Assembly: GCA_013416405.1 (NCBI GenBank) | Contig: JACCET010000001.1 | Location: 124,001 to 188,000 of the forward strand | Direction: 5' to 3' | Length of the DNA stretch: 64,000 bases | Source of the DNA: Alcaligenaceae bacterium | Lineage (GTDB): Bacteria; Pseudomonadota; Gammaproteobacteria; Burkholderiales; Burkholderiaceae_B | Shown here: positions 7,370-18,256 of the stretch, piece by piece | Layout: each line of letters begins with the position of its first letter | Numbering within the stretch: position 1 is the first letter of the stretch | Position numbers and translations under genes: made by a program | The notes under the pieces: generated by a model | What the model saw: the letters and a program-made list of their open reading frames with translations, nothing else | What the model was told of the DNA's origin: nothing | Databases searched by the model: none

Positions 7370-9964
7370 ATGCGATTCGATAAACTCACCACCAAGTTTC
7401 AGCAGGCAATTGCCGATGCGCAAAGTCTTGCTGTCAAACACGACAATCAATATATAGAACCCGCTCACGTGCTGGCCGCGCTACTGGCTGATGCGGACAG
7501 CGGCGCGGGCAGTCTGCTGGCACGGGCGGGCGTTGCCGTCAAGCGCCTGGCCACGGGTGTCGATACTCTGATAGAAGGGCTGCCACACGTGCAAGGCGCT
7601 GAAGGCAATATACAGGTCGGCCGCGACCTGCAGACGGTGCTGGCCCGTACCGACAAAGAGGCCTCCAACCGGGGCGATACCTATATTGCGAGCGAGCTGT
7701 TTCTATTGGCCCTGTCCGACGACAAAGGAGAGGCAGGCCGCTTGCTGCGCGAGGCCGGCTTGCAACGCAAAGCCCTGGAAACCGCTATCGAGGCGGTGCG
7801 TGGGGGAGCGTCCGTGGCCGACTCCGAGGGCGAGTCCAACCGTGAGGCTCTGGCCAAATACACCACCGACCTGACCGAGCGCGCCCGTCTGGGCAAGCTG
7901 GATCCGGTCATAGGCCGCGATGACGAAATCCGTCGATCCATACAAATTTTGCAGCGTCGCACCAAAAACAATCCAGTCCTTATAGGCGAACCCGGCGTGG
8001 GCAAGACAGCCATCGTCGAAGGGCTGGCTCAACGCATCGTCAACAACGAGGTGCCTGAAACACTTAAAGGCAAGCGGGTGCTGTCTCTGGACATGGCTGC
8101 CTTGCTGGCGGGCGCCAAGTACCGCGGCGAGTTCGAAGAGCGCCTGAAGGCCGTCTTGAAAGAGCTGTCGCAGGACGACGGCCGTACCATCGTCTTTATC
8201 GATGAGTTGCACACCATGGTGGGTGCGGGCAAGGCCGAGGGTGCCATGGATGCCGGCAATATGCTCAAGCCTGCGTTATCCAGAGGCGAGTTGCACTGCA
8301 TAGGTGCCACCACATTGGACGAGTACCGCAAATACATTGAAAAAGATGCCGCGCTGGAGCGTCGTTTCCAGAAGGTGCTGATCAATGAACCCGACGTGGA
8401 GTCGACCATTGCCATATTGCGCGGACTGCAGGAACGTTACGAGCTGCATCACGGTGTGGCCATTACCGATCCGGCCATCGTGGCCGCTGCCGAGCTGTCC
8501 CACCGTTATATTACTGACCGCTTTCTGCCCGACAAGGCCATAGATCTGATCGACGAAGCCGGTGCCCGCATACGCATGGAGATAGACTCCAAGCCCGAGG
8601 TCATGGACAAGTTGGATCGTCGCATCATTCAGTTGAAGATAGAGCGTGAGGCCGTCAATAAAGACACTGACGAAGGTTCACAGCGCCGGCTCAAGGCCAT
8701 CGAAGAAGAGCTGGTCAAGCTGCAGCGTGAATATAACGACTTTGAAGAAGTCTGGAAGTCGGAAAAGGCGGCAGTGCAAGGTTCGCAGGCCATCAAGGAA
8801 GAAATCGAGCGAGTCCGTGCAGAGATGGCGGATCTGCAGCGCAAGGGTCAGTTCGACAAGCTGGCCGAGTTGCAGTACGGCAAGCTGCCCGAACTGGAAA
8901 GCCGTCTGCAATCGGCCGAAGCCAGTCAGCAGCAGAACGACGAGACCGATCGACCCCGCCTGCTGCGTACGCAGGTGGGTGCCGAGGAAATCGCCGAAGT
9001 CGTCTCGCGCGCCACAGGTATTCCCGTGTCCAAGATGATGCAGGGTGAACGCGACAAGCTGCTGAAAATGGAAGACTTCCTGCATCAACGCGTGGTGGGT
9101 CAGAACGAGGCGGTCTCTTTAGTGGCCGACGCCATACGCCGCTCGCGGGCAGGTTTATCCGATCCGTCCCGGCCCTATGGATCCTTCCTGTTCCTGGGGC
9201 CCACCGGCGTGGGCAAGACCGAGCTGACCAAGGCCCTGGCGAACTTCCTGTTCGACTCTGAAGAGCACATGATACGCATAGACATGAGCGAGTTCATGGA
9301 GAAGCATTCGGTCGCACGCCTGATAGGCGCGCCTCCGGGTTATGTAGGCTACGAAGAGGGCGGTTATCTGACCGAGGCGGTCAGGCGCAAGCCTTATAGC
9401 GTGGTGTTGCTGGATGAAGTCGAGAAGGCGCATCCGGATGTCTTCAACGTGCTGTTGCAAGTGCTGGATGATGGCAGACTGACCGATGGCCAGGGCCGTA
9501 CAGTTGATTTCCGCAATACGGTGATCATCATGACGTCCAATCTGGGTTCGCAACATATACAGAGCATGGCTGGCCAACCCTACGAGGTGATTAAAGAGGT
9601 CATCTGGGATGAGCTCAAGCAGTCGTTCCGGCCGGAGTTCCTGAACCGGATAGACGAGGTGGTGGTATTCCATGGCCTAGAGGCTAAGCACATCGAGGCC
9701 ATTGCCCGGATACAGATACAGCGGCTGGGACAGCGTTTGGCACAGAAGGATATGCGGCTCGAGGTATCAGATGCAGCCCTGGCGCAGTTGGCGCGTGCCG
9801 GTTTTGATCCGGTGTTCGGTGCGCGTCCTTTGAAAAGGGCGATTCAGCAGCACATCGAGAATCCGGTTGCACGGTTGATCCTGGAGGGCAAGTTCGGGCC
9901 CAAGGATGTGGTGCCGGTGGATTGGCTGGACGACGAGTTCGTATTTTCGCGGACTTTGCAGTAA
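7370..9964 (+). CDS. clpB: ClpB protein disaggregase
   Basis: Hexameric Hsp100 ATPase that, with DnaK, extracts proteins from aggregates in the cytoplasm. The 864-residue protein has the family layout: N domain (about 1-150), first AAA+ module with Walker A GEPGVGKT, the long coiled-coil M domain (about 400-530), second AAA+ module with GPTGVGKT and the GYVGYEEGG pore loop, and the C-terminal D2-small domain. The ATG at 7370 ([12 protein letters not shown]) is the conserved start; an upstream in-frame codon at 7298 lies in the promoter. A candidate sigma-32 promoter precedes it. Confidence 0.97.
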   Translation: MRFDKLTTKFQQAIADAQSLAVKHDNQYIEPAHVLAALLADADSGAGSLLARAGVAVKRLATGVDTLIEGLPHVQGAEGNIQVGRDLQTVLARTDKEASNRGDTYIASELFLLALSDDKGEAGRLLREAGLQRKALETAIEAVRGGASVADSEGESNREALAKYTTDLTERARLGKLDPVIGRDDEIRRSIQILQRRTKNNPVLIGEPGVGKTAIVEGLAQRIVNNEVPETLKGKRVLSLDMAALLAGAKYRGEFEERLKAVLKELSQDDGRTIVFIDELHTMVGAGKAEGAMDAGNMLKPALSRGELHCIGATTLDEYRKYIEKDAALERRFQKVLINEPDVESTIAILRGLQERYELHHGVAITDPAIVAAAELSHRYITDRFLPDKAIDLIDEAGARIRMEIDSKPEVMDKLDRRIIQLKIEREAVNKDTDEGSQRRLKAIEEELVKLQREYNDFEEVWKSEKAAVQGSQAIKEEIERVRAEMADLQRKGQFDKLAELQYGKLPELESRLQSAEASQQQNDETDRPRLLRTQVGAEEIAEVVSRATGIPVSKMMQGERDKLLKMEDFLHQRVVGQNEAVSLVADAIRRSRAGLSDPSRPYGSFLFLGPTGVGKTELTKALANFLFDSEEHMIRIDMSEFMEKHSVARLIGAPPGYVGYEEGGYLTEAVRRKPYSVVLLDEVEKAHPDVFNVLLQVLDDGRLTDGQGRTVDFRNTVIIMTSNLGSQHIQSMAGQPYEVIKEVIWDELKQSFRPEFLNRIDEVVVFHGLEAKHIEAIARIQIQRLGQRLAQKDMRLEVSDAALAQLARAGFDPVFGARPLKRAIQQHIENPVARLILEGKFGPKDVVPVDWLDDEFVFSRTLQ

Positions 9965-10092
9965 GCAGGCCATAAGCCTGCTATGAGCAGGCCCTAAACC
10001 TGCCATAGCAGCACCGCGCCGGGCCAGCCGGCAGGCTTGCACGCCGCTTCAAAGATGCATGGGGCCTGTGTGTGCAAGCTGCCGGCTGGCCC
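9965..10092. terminator. Inverted-repeat region between convergent clpB and glnE, probable bidirectional terminator
   Basis: The gap begins with alternating GCAGG/CCTGC segments (9965-10010). It then has a long hairpin: the arm at 10021-10042 pairs with 10072-10092, 21 base pairs with one bulged base and a 29-base loop. Neither side has a U-tract, so this is not a textbook intrinsic terminator. Its place between two converging genes suggests transcription ends here or transcripts are protected here. Confidence 0.5.
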
Positions 10093-10137
10093 GCCACGGT
10101 TACATCAGGACTCGGGCGGCGGCTAAAAGGGCTATTT

Positions 10138-12909
10138 TTAGTCTTCTATCACGCTACTCCAAAGTGCTTGCACCGCAGCGCGCTCGTTGGTTAGTTGATT
10201 GCTGGGTACCCGCGCTTTTTCGGCCCCTTGCAAACGTAGGGCATGTTGCCGTTTTCTGAAGGCCCGATAAGCATCGCCCGCTTTGGAGGCCAGGTCGGAT
10301 GAAATGAGCCCTGATTCGGCGGCCAGGCGTAGTAGTGTGATGTTGCCCAGGTTTTCCAGCAAGGACGGATACTGCTGTCCGTGGCATAGCACTATGTATT
10401 GGGTTACGAATTCGATATCCACCATGCCGCCCCGATCATGCTTCAGGTCAAAATCAGGTGTGGGGTTGGGGTGACCGGCGCTGATCTTCTGGCGCATGGT
10501 GCGTACTTGCTCCTTGAATGCCAGGGGATCGCGCGGCAGTAAAAGCACTTGCTGTCGAATTTCGTCGAAACGCCGGCCTATCTCGGGATCTCCCGTAATA
10601 AAGCGGGCCCGGGTGATGGCCTGGTGTTCCCAGGCCCAGGCGTGTCGGGTTTGATACTGCGCAAACGCTTCAATCGAGACAGCCAGCAGGCCGGCATCGC
10701 CGTCGGGGCGTAGTCGTAGGTCAATTTCGTACAGGCGCCCGGACGACGTCATGGTCGATAGCCACGAGGCCATGCGACGGCCCAGTTTGGCATAAAGCTC
10801 GCTGGCCTCGTCGGTGGGATCGTCGTACAGGAAAACCAGATCCAGATCAGACGCATAACCGAGCTCTTTGCCTCCCAGGCGCCCGTAAGCGATGATGGCG
10901 AATCGGGGTGGGGCAAGGTTATCGCGTTTGCCGCGTGGCTGTACCACGGGCCATACCCGGCTGATGGTTTCGGCCAGCATCATGTCTGCAAGTGCCGAAA
11001 GCCGGTCTCCCAACTGTTCGACCGTCAGCACGCCTTCCAGATCCTGTGCAAGCAGCTGGAAGGTGATTTGATGCTGTGTGTCGCGCATCAGGTTCATTTG
11101 CTGCTCGATATCGGGCTGTCCGTCGGTCAGAACGCAGGCATCGAGCTCGTCGTGTAGTTGTCGCGCGATTTGTTCAAAATCAGGCGGGGCCAGCAGTGAG
11201 TGCCATTCGATCAGGCTATCGAGCAGCATGGGGTAGCGGGTCAGGAATTCGGAAGCCCAGGTGCTGGCACTGATGATGCGAGTCACGCGTGCAAGGGTTT
11301 CGGGATATTCGGCGAGCAAGGCCAGATAGGCGCTACGCTGGGCTATGTGCTCGACCAGGGCCAGTAGCCTGACAGCGGTGGTCTCGGGCGTTTCTGTTGT
11401 GGCGGCCATATCGACGATGGTAGGCAGTAAGGCTTCCACGCGTTTGCGGCTGGTGTCTGGCAGACTGCGGATACGATGACTCTCCAGAAAGGACTCAACC
11501 CGTAGTGATACTGCCTGGGCTTGCTCACCTATGCGTTGTTGAATATGGTCGTCCAAGTCGGTGCAGGGTGTCTGGGCCTGGGGTGGTGCTGCATCGTCGC
11601 TATCGTCGTTGCCCATGCCGGCAATTCTGAAGGCGTTGCGAAAGGTTGTAGAGACAAACGCGCGCAACGAGGCGAGCTTGTGCTCGAACGCTTGCTGCTC
11701 CATGCCCATGGCATAGGCCAGATCTGCGCAGATTTGTGGATCGCGCGGCAGCAGATGGGTTTGCTCGTCGTCGCGATACTGCAGCAAGTGTTCGACCTGG
11801 CGCAGGAACTCATAGGCAATGGCCAGCTGTTCGGCGACATCGGCAGCGATCAGGCCGGCCTTGTCCTGTTTCTTGAGCGCCGAGAGCAGCCCGCGCTGTT
11901 GTAGGGAAGGCATACGCCCGCCCCGTATCAATTGGCTTAGCTGCACGACAAATTCTATTTCGCGTATGCCGCCCTCACCGAGTTTGATGTTGTGAACGGT
12001 ATCTACGCCATTGCGGGCCAGGGCTCGCTTTTGCCAGTCCAGGCGTATGCGTTCGCGCAGCCCGCGTAAGGCGGCCAATGCATCGAAATCAAAATACTTG
12101 CGGTAGACGAATGGCTTGCGCAAGGCTTCGAGCTGTTCAATCTGGGAACGGGGGTCGCTGTCGGCAAAAGCCTGGCAGCGTATGACACGGCCCTTTAGCC
12201 AGGCGTAGCGCTCCCATTCCCGGCCCTGTGTGACCAGGTAGTTCTCAAGGGCATCCAGGCTCCAGGCCAGTGGGCCCGAGTCGCCGTCGGGGCGCAGGCG
12301 CAAATCAGTGCGAAAAACCTGGCCATCCGCGTCGATCTCGGACAGCACGGGCATCATGCGCTGCGTGAGTCGCCCGTAGAATTCGTGATGACTGATCTTG
12401 CGCCGACCCGTTGTTTCACCTTCTTCGCCATAAATCATGATCAGATCTATGTCTGATGATACATTCAGTTCCTTGCCACCGAGCTTGCCCATTCCTACAA
12501 TAAGTAGCTCTTGGGGCTTGCCGGTGTTGGGATCTATGGGTACGCCATGTGTTTCGGCCAGGCTGACGGCCACGCTTCTGTAAGCTTCGGCCACAGCCAG
12601 GTCAGCCAGCACAGACATTGCGCCTACGACTTCCTGCATGGATGCGGTATTGTTCAAATCCCGTACCATGGCTGTAAAAAATACGCGTTCACGCAGTTTG
12701 CGCAGCACGCGCCGCACGTCGCTTACGGGCAGCACGGTATCGGTTTCGTCGCCTTTCAGATCGTAAAACCATTGCAATATGGTTTTACGGTTCAGTGTCT
12801 GGCTGGCTGCGTTGATCAGCCATTGTTCGAAATCAGCATTGGCGATCAGTTTGCGACGCAGCGCACCTGACCAGTGCAGGGCGGGCGCTAATATAGTGGC
12901 TTCAGACAT
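10138..12909 (-). CDS. glnE: GlnE, bifunctional glutamine synthetase adenylyltransferase/adenylyl-removing enzyme
   Basis: Controls glutamine synthetase by adding or removing AMP in response to PII and glutamine. The 923-residue protein carries both nucleotidyltransferase domains with matching signatures, [16 protein letters not shown] in the N-terminal deadenylylation half and [16 protein letters not shown] in the C-terminal adenylylation half, plus the helical regions after each. Length is close to the E. coli enzyme (about 946). It is divergent from yhdP with 93 bases between starts. Confidence 0.97.
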   Translation of the reverse strand: MSEATILAPALHWSGALRRKLIANADFEQWLINAASQTLNRKTILQWFYDLKGDETDTVLPVSDVRRVLRKLRERVFFTAMVRDLNNTASMQEVVGAMSVLADLAVAEAYRSVAVSLAETHGVPIDPNTGKPQELLIVGMGKLGGKELNVSSDIDLIMIYGEEGETTGRRKISHHEFYGRLTQRMMPVLSEIDADGQVFRTDLRLRPDGDSGPLAWSLDALENYLVTQGREWERYAWLKGRVIRCQAFADSDPRSQIEQLEALRKPFVYRKYFDFDALAALRGLRERIRLDWQKRALARNGVDTVHNIKLGEGGIREIEFVVQLSQLIRGGRMPSLQQRGLLSALKKQDKAGLIAADVAEQLAIAYEFLRQVEHLLQYRDDEQTHLLPRDPQICADLAYAMGMEQQAFEHKLASLRAFVSTTFRNAFRIAGMGNDDSDDAAPPQAQTPCTDLDDHIQQRIGEQAQAVSLRVESFLESHRIRSLPDTSRKRVEALLPTIVDMAATTETPETTAVRLLALVEHIAQRSAYLALLAEYPETLARVTRIISASTWASEFLTRYPMLLDSLIEWHSLLAPPDFEQIARQLHDELDACVLTDGQPDIEQQMNLMRDTQHQITFQLLAQDLEGVLTVEQLGDRLSALADMMLAETISRVWPVVQPRGKRDNLAPPRFAIIAYGRLGGKELGYASDLDLVFLYDDPTDEASELYAKLGRRMASWLSTMTSSGRLYEIDLRLRPDGDAGLLAVSIEAFAQYQTRHAWAWEHQAITRARFITGDPEIGRRFDEIRQQVLLLPRDPLAFKEQVRTMRQKISAGHPNPTPDFDLKHDRGGMVDIEFVTQYIVLCHGQQYPSLLENLGNITLLRLAAESGLISSDLASKAGDAYRAFRKRQHALRLQGAEKARVPSNQLTNERAAVQALWSSVIED

Positions 12910-13002
12910 AAGGCATGTAAAAATAGGGAAACAGTAGCTGGACTGCTAGAAAAGCAGGTACAAACCCAAGATACACAAATATTACAGGCCCTGGTTCAAT
13001 CT

Positions 13003-16000
13003 GTGCTTCAATTTTCATCATCCTTCCTTAAGCTTGCCGGAAAAGTAGCGCTGCTTGCGTACTTTGTTCTGGGGCTGTTGTTTCTGGGGGCGCGCTACTG
13101 GATTTTCCCGAATATCAACCAATGGCGACCTCAAATCGAGCAGCAGCTCTCAGGCGCACTCAATGCCGACGTCAGTCTTGGGCACGTTTCGGTCGATTGG
13201 AAGGGGCTCAATCCTAAACTGCAGGCGCTTAACGTTGAATTTTCCGATGCTCAAGGGCGCAGCCTGCTTGCCGTGCCCAGCGTGCAGGCAACGATAAGCT
13301 GGCGCAGCCTGTTCAGCGCGCAGCTCGAGCTGGATACGCTCGAAGCAATGGGGCTTGATGTCACGCTGCGTCGGGATAGGCAAGACCAAGTCTGGATCAT
13401 GGGCCGGTCTTTCAGCCTGGGCGAACCTATATCGTCGCCCGAGACGGCCAGCAGTGTGCTGGACTGGTTGCTGGATCAGCGCCAGATAGCGCTGCGCGGT
13501 GCCACGCTGCGCTGGGTGGATGACAGGCGTAACGCGCCCCCGCTGGTTCTTGAGCAGGTTACTCTGAGCCTGACCCATCAGCATACCGATCACCGTTTCA
13601 TGCTGCGGGCCGGCATCCCCGAGGCTTTGGGAAAATCGCTGGATCTGCGCGGCGAGTTTTTGCACAACCCAAAAAACGAATCTGCGCGTCTGAATTTGAA
13701 TGACGGCAGGGGGCAGTTGTATGCGCATGTCGAGAATATGCAGCCTATGGGGTGGGCACCCTGGATAGATATGCCGCAAAGCCTGAAATCGGGCCAGGTG
13801 TCGGTGCGCAGTTGGCTCAAGTTTCAGGAGGGCAGTGTACAGTCCCTGACATCGGATATCAGGGTCGACAACGGGTTTTGGGCGTCAACGCAATATGGCG
13901 CCAAGGCCCGCGCCGTGCGTCTGTTTATGTCTGGCCCCTGGGACGATTACAAACGCTTGTTTCCTCAGCACGGCGACGAGCCTGTTGTGCCAAATCCGGG
14001 CCAGGCTGGCGGAGTGGAATACCGCCTGCAGGCGCAGCAGCTGGAAATACAGGCACCCGCCGTATTTGAGCTTCCCTTGGCGCTGGATCATCTGGTGTCC
14101 AGGGGTGTCGTGCAACGCCCGGATACGGGTTGGCAGGTTCAAGCCACGCAGCTGGATTTGTCCAGTCAGAACCTGACGGCGAGCCTGCAGGGTGATTGGC
14201 GCCAGGACGGCCTGGAATCGGCTGGCTTGATCGATGTGCAAGGCAGTATTGCGCATTTGGCCATCCCCGCCATCAAGAATTACTTGCCCAGCGACATCAA
14301 CCAGGACGCGCGCGAATGGCTGGAATACGGCCTAGTGGCCGGCCAGATTACTGATGCCAGCCTGGTGTTGCACGGAAGCCTGGATGATTTTCCCTTCAAT
14401 AATGCGGCAGACCAGGGTGATTTCAGAATGGAAGGCCGGTTCTCCGACACCATCATCGATTACCTGCCGGCGCAGGAAGATGAGCTGGGCTGGCCTCGCT
14501 TGGTTGATATGCAAGGTCGCGTGTCTTTGCATCGTGCAGATCTGAGTTTGATCGCCGAGCAGGCGCTTATGTGGCCAACGCCGCAACAGTCCATACAACT
14601 GCATGATGTTCAGGCACGCATACCGGATCTGGAAGAGAACCCCGTGCTAAGCATCATCGGCGATACAGCGGCGCCCGCCAGCACCTATCTTGCCTTGATG
14701 GCGCACAGTCCTTTGGGTGAAATGTTGGATGAACAGTTCAACGAGTCCAGTGCCACCGGCGACTGGGAAGTTCCGCTGGCGTTGAACATACCGCTTATGC
14801 ATAGCCGTGACACTACGGTAAAAGGTGCCATACATTTTACCGACAGCGACGTGCGTCTTACTCCCGAAATGCCCCTGTTTACCAACGTCAAGGGCATATT
14901 GGACTTTACCGATACAGGTTTTAGCACAGCAGGCTTGCAAGGCCAGTTGCTGGGTGGGCCTTTGACGCTGGATGGAGGTGTGGGCGGAGCCTTGAAGGGC
15001 TTGCGCCTGCGCGGCACGGCCACGGCCAACGCCCTGACCGACTATACCGGCCTGGAGGGCATGAAACGATTGGATGGCCGCATGGCCTATCAAGCCAGCC
15101 TGCAACGAGGCAAGGGTAAAAATGGCGCTTACACACTGGATATCCGTTCCGACTTGAGTGGAATGGCCATGAACTTTCCGCCACCCCTGAGCAAGCAGGC
15201 TGACCAGCCCTTGCCGCTGCATATTACCTGGCGGCGTCACACTGATGGCAAGAATATGACGCTGGGTATCGTGCTGGGTGATCAGATCAAGGCTAACCTG
15301 TTGCACCGTGATAATCAGAAGGACATTGCTTATTTTTATGCTGGTGCGCTCGGTGTGAATCAAGCGGTGGATCTGCCCGCGTCGGGCATGATGCTGGATC
15401 TGCGCTATCCCTCTGTGGATATCGATGCCTGGAAGGCATTGATTACCGAATTCTCCAATACCTTGCCCGGTGTGGCGCAAGTGCGTAGTCGGCCCTTGTT
15501 GCCCGCCATCCGACAGTTACGGCTACAGGCCGACAAGGTCGTATTCCAGGGCGTAATGCTCGATACGCTAACCTTCACCGCCAGCCATCCCGAGCCGCAG
15601 CAGTGGCGTGTGGATATCAGTTCTTCTCAAACGGCCGGCACCTTGCTGTGGCGAGTAGCAAATGGCCGTATAGCCGGGCACGTGGATGCCGATTTCGATC
15701 GTCTGTCTTTAGGGAGCGAACAGACGGACAGCAGCCCTGCCAAGCCAGACGAGTTGCAGTTCGACGATGAGCTGGATATTCCGGGCGTCAATCTTCATGT
15801 CAGAAAATTCAGTCTGTATGGAAGCGAAGTGGGGGAGCTATCGTTGATCGGGGTGAATCAGTCGCGTGGCGCTTTGTGGCGGCTGGAGCGCCTGACGCTG
15901 AAGAGTCCATCGGCGGAATTGACCGGTTCAGGCGTGTGGCGTTTAAGGGGAGCCAATCGCGGATTATCGCTGAATGCCGAAGCACGTATCACGGATCTGG

Positions 16001-16692
16001 GCGGCTATCTGGATCAGATAGGCCAGAAAGATGTGATGAAAGCTGGAGAGGGCACGGTCAAAGGCAAGCTTGAATGGCACAACATGCCGTGGGCCTTTAG
16101 CGTGACAGATCTGGATGGCGAGATCACGTTCGACTTGAGCAAAGGGCGCTTTAGCATGCTCAATTCATATTCGGCGCGCTTGCTCGAGCTCTTGTCACTG
16201 CAGTCGGTCAAACGTCTGGCGCGCCTGGACTTTAATCCCACCGGGCTGACCCGGGAAGGCTTCCCCTACGATGAGCTGTTGGGCACGGTAACGGTGGGCA
16301 AGGGTTTGATGAGCACCAGTAATTATCGCGTGATAGGGCCGGTTGGCACCATAGTGATAGGTGGAGACATCAATTTGGTCAATAAGCTTCTGGATCTGCA
16401 GGCTGTGGTGATTCCCAATCTGGATATCAGTGGCGCGGCCGTAGCCGCTGGTATTGCCATCAACCCCATCGTGGGTGTGGGTGCATTCCTGACGCAATGG
16501 TTGCTGCAGGCGCCATTGGCCAAGGCGATGACGGTGCAATACCATATCGACGGCGCGTGGGACGAACCCAAAATCACAGAAGTGCTGGGTCCGGTGCCCG
16601 AGTTGGAAAAGGGCACGCCGGCCCAGACTCCGGCCAAACCTCTACCCAAACTCAAACCCCAAAGGCAGCCCGAAGAGCGTATAGAGCATTAG
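13003..16692 (+). CDS. yhdP: YhdP-family AsmA-like protein, probable envelope lipid transport
   Basis: A 1229-residue protein with an N-terminal membrane anchor (about 14-32, LLAYFVLGLLFLGARY), a DUF3971 region and a C-terminal AsmA-like region ending in a Pro/Lys-rich tail. Members are long bridge-like proteins anchored in the inner membrane and spanning the periplasm; E. coli YhdP has been implicated in phospholipid movement to the outer membrane. The start is GTG at 13003. The frame stays open upstream for over 80 bases but has no better start codon. It converges with gdhA across a perfect hairpin. Confidence 0.88.
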   Translation: MLQFSSSFLKLAGKVALLAYFVLGLLFLGARYWIFPNINQWRPQIEQQLSGALNADVSLGHVSVDWKGLNPKLQALNVEFSDAQGRSLLAVPSVQATISWRSLFSAQLELDTLEAMGLDVTLRRDRQDQVWIMGRSFSLGEPISSPETASSVLDWLLDQRQIALRGATLRWVDDRRNAPPLVLEQVTLSLTHQHTDHRFMLRAGIPEALGKSLDLRGEFLHNPKNESARLNLNDGRGQLYAHVENMQPMGWAPWIDMPQSLKSGQVSVRSWLKFQEGSVQSLTSDIRVDNGFWASTQYGAKARAVRLFMSGPWDDYKRLFPQHGDEPVVPNPGQAGGVEYRLQAQQLEIQAPAVFELPLALDHLVSRGVVQRPDTGWQVQATQLDLSSQNLTASLQGDWRQDGLESAGLIDVQGSIAHLAIPAIKNYLPSDINQDAREWLEYGLVAGQITDASLVLHGSLDDFPFNNAADQGDFRMEGRFSDTIIDYLPAQEDELGWPRLVDMQGRVSLHRADLSLIAEQALMWPTPQQSIQLHDVQARIPDLEENPVLSIIGDTAAPASTYLALMAHSPLGEMLDEQFNESSATGDWEVPLALNIPLMHSRDTTVKGAIHFTDSDVRLTPEMPLFTNVKGILDFTDTGFSTAGLQGQLLGGPLTLDGGVGGALKGLRLRGTATANALTDYTGLEGMKRLDGRMAYQASLQRGKGKNGAYTLDIRSDLSGMAMNFPPPLSKQADQPLPLHITWRRHTDGKNMTLGIVLGDQIKANLLHRDNQKDIAYFYAGALGVNQAVDLPASGMMLDLRYPSVDIDAWKALITEFSNTLPGVAQVRSRPLLPAIRQLRLQADKVVFQGVMLDTLTFTASHPEPQQWRVDISSSQTAGTLLWRVANGRIAGHVDADFDRLSLGSEQTDSSPAKPDELQFDDELDIPGVNLHVRKFSLYGSEVGELSLIGVNQSRGALWRLERLTLKSPSAELTGSGVWRLRGANRGLSLNAEARITDLGGYLDQIGQKDVMKAGEGTVKGKLEWHNMPWAFSVTDLDGEITFDLSKGRFSMLNSYSARLLELLSLQSVKRLARLDFNPTGLTREGFPYDELLGTVTVGKGLMSTSNYRVIGPVGTIVIGGDINLVNKLLDLQAVVIPNLDISGAAVAAGIAINPIVGVGAFLTQWLLQAPLAKAMTVQYHIDGAWDEPKITEVLGPVPELEKGTPAQTPAKPLPKLKPQRQPEERIEH

Positions 16693-16734
16693 GGCCTGTT
16701 GAACCGGGGCGTGTGCTCCAGTTCAACAGGCCCT
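16691..16734. terminator. Hairpin between convergent yhdP and gdhA
   Basis: AGGGCCTGTTGAAC at 16691-16704 pairs perfectly over 14 bp with GTTCAACAGGCCCT at 16721-16734 around a 16-base loop. The left arm includes the last bases of the yhdP stop codon. No U-tract follows on either strand, but the symmetrical arm between converging genes supports a shared bidirectional terminator. Confidence 0.6.
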
Positions 16735-16762
16735 GGTGGCCCAACAATTGGCAGGCGGCAGT

Positions 16763-18109
16763 TTAGTAAACGCCTTGTTGCAGCATGGCATCAGCCACTT
16801 TGACAAAGCCGGCGATGTTAGCGCCGTTCACGTAATTGACCTTGCCGTCTTGAGTCGAGCCGTGCAAAACGCAGTTGTCATGAATGTCGCGCATGATAGC
16901 GTGCAGCTTGCTGTCAACCTGTTCGCGGGTCCAGTGCAGTCTTTGTGCGTTCTGGCTCATTTCCAGGCCCGATACGGCCACGCCGCCGGCGTTGCTGGCT
17001 TTACCAGGCGCATACAGGATGCCGGCGTGTATAAAGGCCTCGACTGCGTCCAGGCTGGTGGGCATGTTGGCGCCTTCGGCCACACAGCGCACGCCGTTGC
17101 GGATCAGGGCCTGGGCGTCTTCAAGCTCAAGCTCGTTTTGGGTGGCGCATGGCAGGGCAACATCGACGGGAACGTGCCAGGGGCGTTTGCCCGCTTCGTA
17201 AACCAGATTGAACTGCTTGGCGTAGTCTTCGACACGGCCGCGCTGCTCGTTCTTGATGCATATGAGCGCGGCAAGTTTTTCGGGGGTAAAGCCTGCCTTG
17301 TCGATCACGGTGCCATGAGAGTCTGAAACCGTGATGACTTTGGCGCCCAATTGCATGCACTTCTGGATGGCGTACTGGGCGACATTGCCCGAACCCGATA
17401 CCGACACCGTATAGCCTTCTATGGATTGACGGGCGTGCTTGAGCATCTCTTCAGCGAAATAGACAGTGCCGTAACCCGTGGCTTCGGGGCGTATCAGGCT
17501 GCCGCCAAAGCTCAGGCCTTTGCCGGTAAAGACACTGGCCGACGAATTGGAGATCTTTTTCATCATCCCTGCCATGAAGCCGACTTCGCGCGCGCCAACA
17601 CCGATGTCGCCCGCAGGCACATCGGTATCCGGACCCAGGTGACGATAAAGTTCGATGATGAGAGCCTGACAGAAACGCATGACTTCGCCGTCGGACTTGC
17701 CTTTGGGGTCGAAGTCGGATCCACCTTTGCCGCCGCCCATGGGCAGTGTGGTCAGCGCATTCTTGAAGGTCTGTTCAAAGGCCAGGAATTTCAGAATGGA
17801 CAAATTGACCGATGGATGAAAACGCATGCCGCCCTTGAAGGGACCTATGGCTGAACTGTGCTGTATACGGTAGCCACGGTTGGTTTGCACCTTGCCCTGA
17901 TCGTCGACCCACGAGATACGGAACTGAATGGCACGTTCCGGTTCGACCAGGCGTTCCAGCAACCCTTGTTCGGCGTATTTGGGGTTTTGCTCGATGAAGG
18001 GCCACAAACTGTTCATGACCTCTTTGACGGCCTGCATGAACTCCGGCTGATGCGGGTCACGTGCGCTGATTTGGTCAAGAAACTGGTCGAGAGTAGGTAG
18101 TGTCATCAA
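16763..18109 (-). CDS. gdhA: NADP-type glutamate dehydrogenase (hexameric, bacterial)
   Basis: Converts 2-oxoglutarate and ammonia to glutamate using NAD(P)H in the cytoplasm. The 448-residue protein matches the family length. Visible motifs include NRGYRIQHSSAIGPFKGGMRFH (substrate region, quoted in part of that segment), PMGGGKGGSDFDPKGKSD with the catalytic Lys region, DVPAGDIGVGARE and the Rossmann glycine motif SGSGNVAQYA. The coenzyme choice cannot be read with certainty. A second Met at codon 2 is an alternative start. It lies downstream of rho on the same strand but is separated by a hairpin. Confidence 0.95.
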   Translation of the reverse strand: MMTLPTLDQFLDQISARDPHQPEFMQAVKEVMNSLWPFIEQNPKYAEQGLLERLVEPERAIQFRISWVDDQGKVQTNRGYRIQHSSAIGPFKGGMRFHPSVNLSILKFLAFEQTFKNALTTLPMGGGKGGSDFDPKGKSDGEVMRFCQALIIELYRHLGPDTDVPAGDIGVGAREVGFMAGMMKKISNSSASVFTGKGLSFGGSLIRPEATGYGTVYFAEEMLKHARQSIEGYTVSVSGSGNVAQYAIQKCMQLGAKVITVSDSHGTVIDKAGFTPEKLAALICIKNEQRGRVEDYAKQFNLVYEAGKRPWHVPVDVALPCATQNELELEDAQALIRNGVRCVAEGANMPTSLDAVEAFIHAGILYAPGKASNAGGVAVSGLEMSQNAQRLHWTREQVDSKLHAIMRDIHDNCVLHGSTQDGKVNYVNGANIAGFVKVADAMLQQGVY

Positions 18110-18214
18110 GTATGCTCTGTTGAAGGTACTGAGTAAGCAAGACTCAGCGGAGATTGAAAATGAATGTCCTGGGCGTCATGGATATCGAGGGTGCAAAATG
18201 CAGGGATATCGCAA

Positions 18215-18240
18215 GTAAGCCTCTCGTTAGAGAGGCTTAC
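18215..18240 (-). terminator. Hairpin downstream of rho
   Basis: GTAAGCCTCTC (18215-18225) and GAGAGGCTTAC (18230-18240) form a perfect 11-bp stem with a 4-base GTTA loop, 17 bases after the rho stop codon. In the rho direction it is followed by TTGCG, so the U-tract is poor. It is still the best candidate for the rho transcript end before gdhA. Confidence 0.5.
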
Positions 18241-18256
18241 AGGTGTGACTTGCCGC

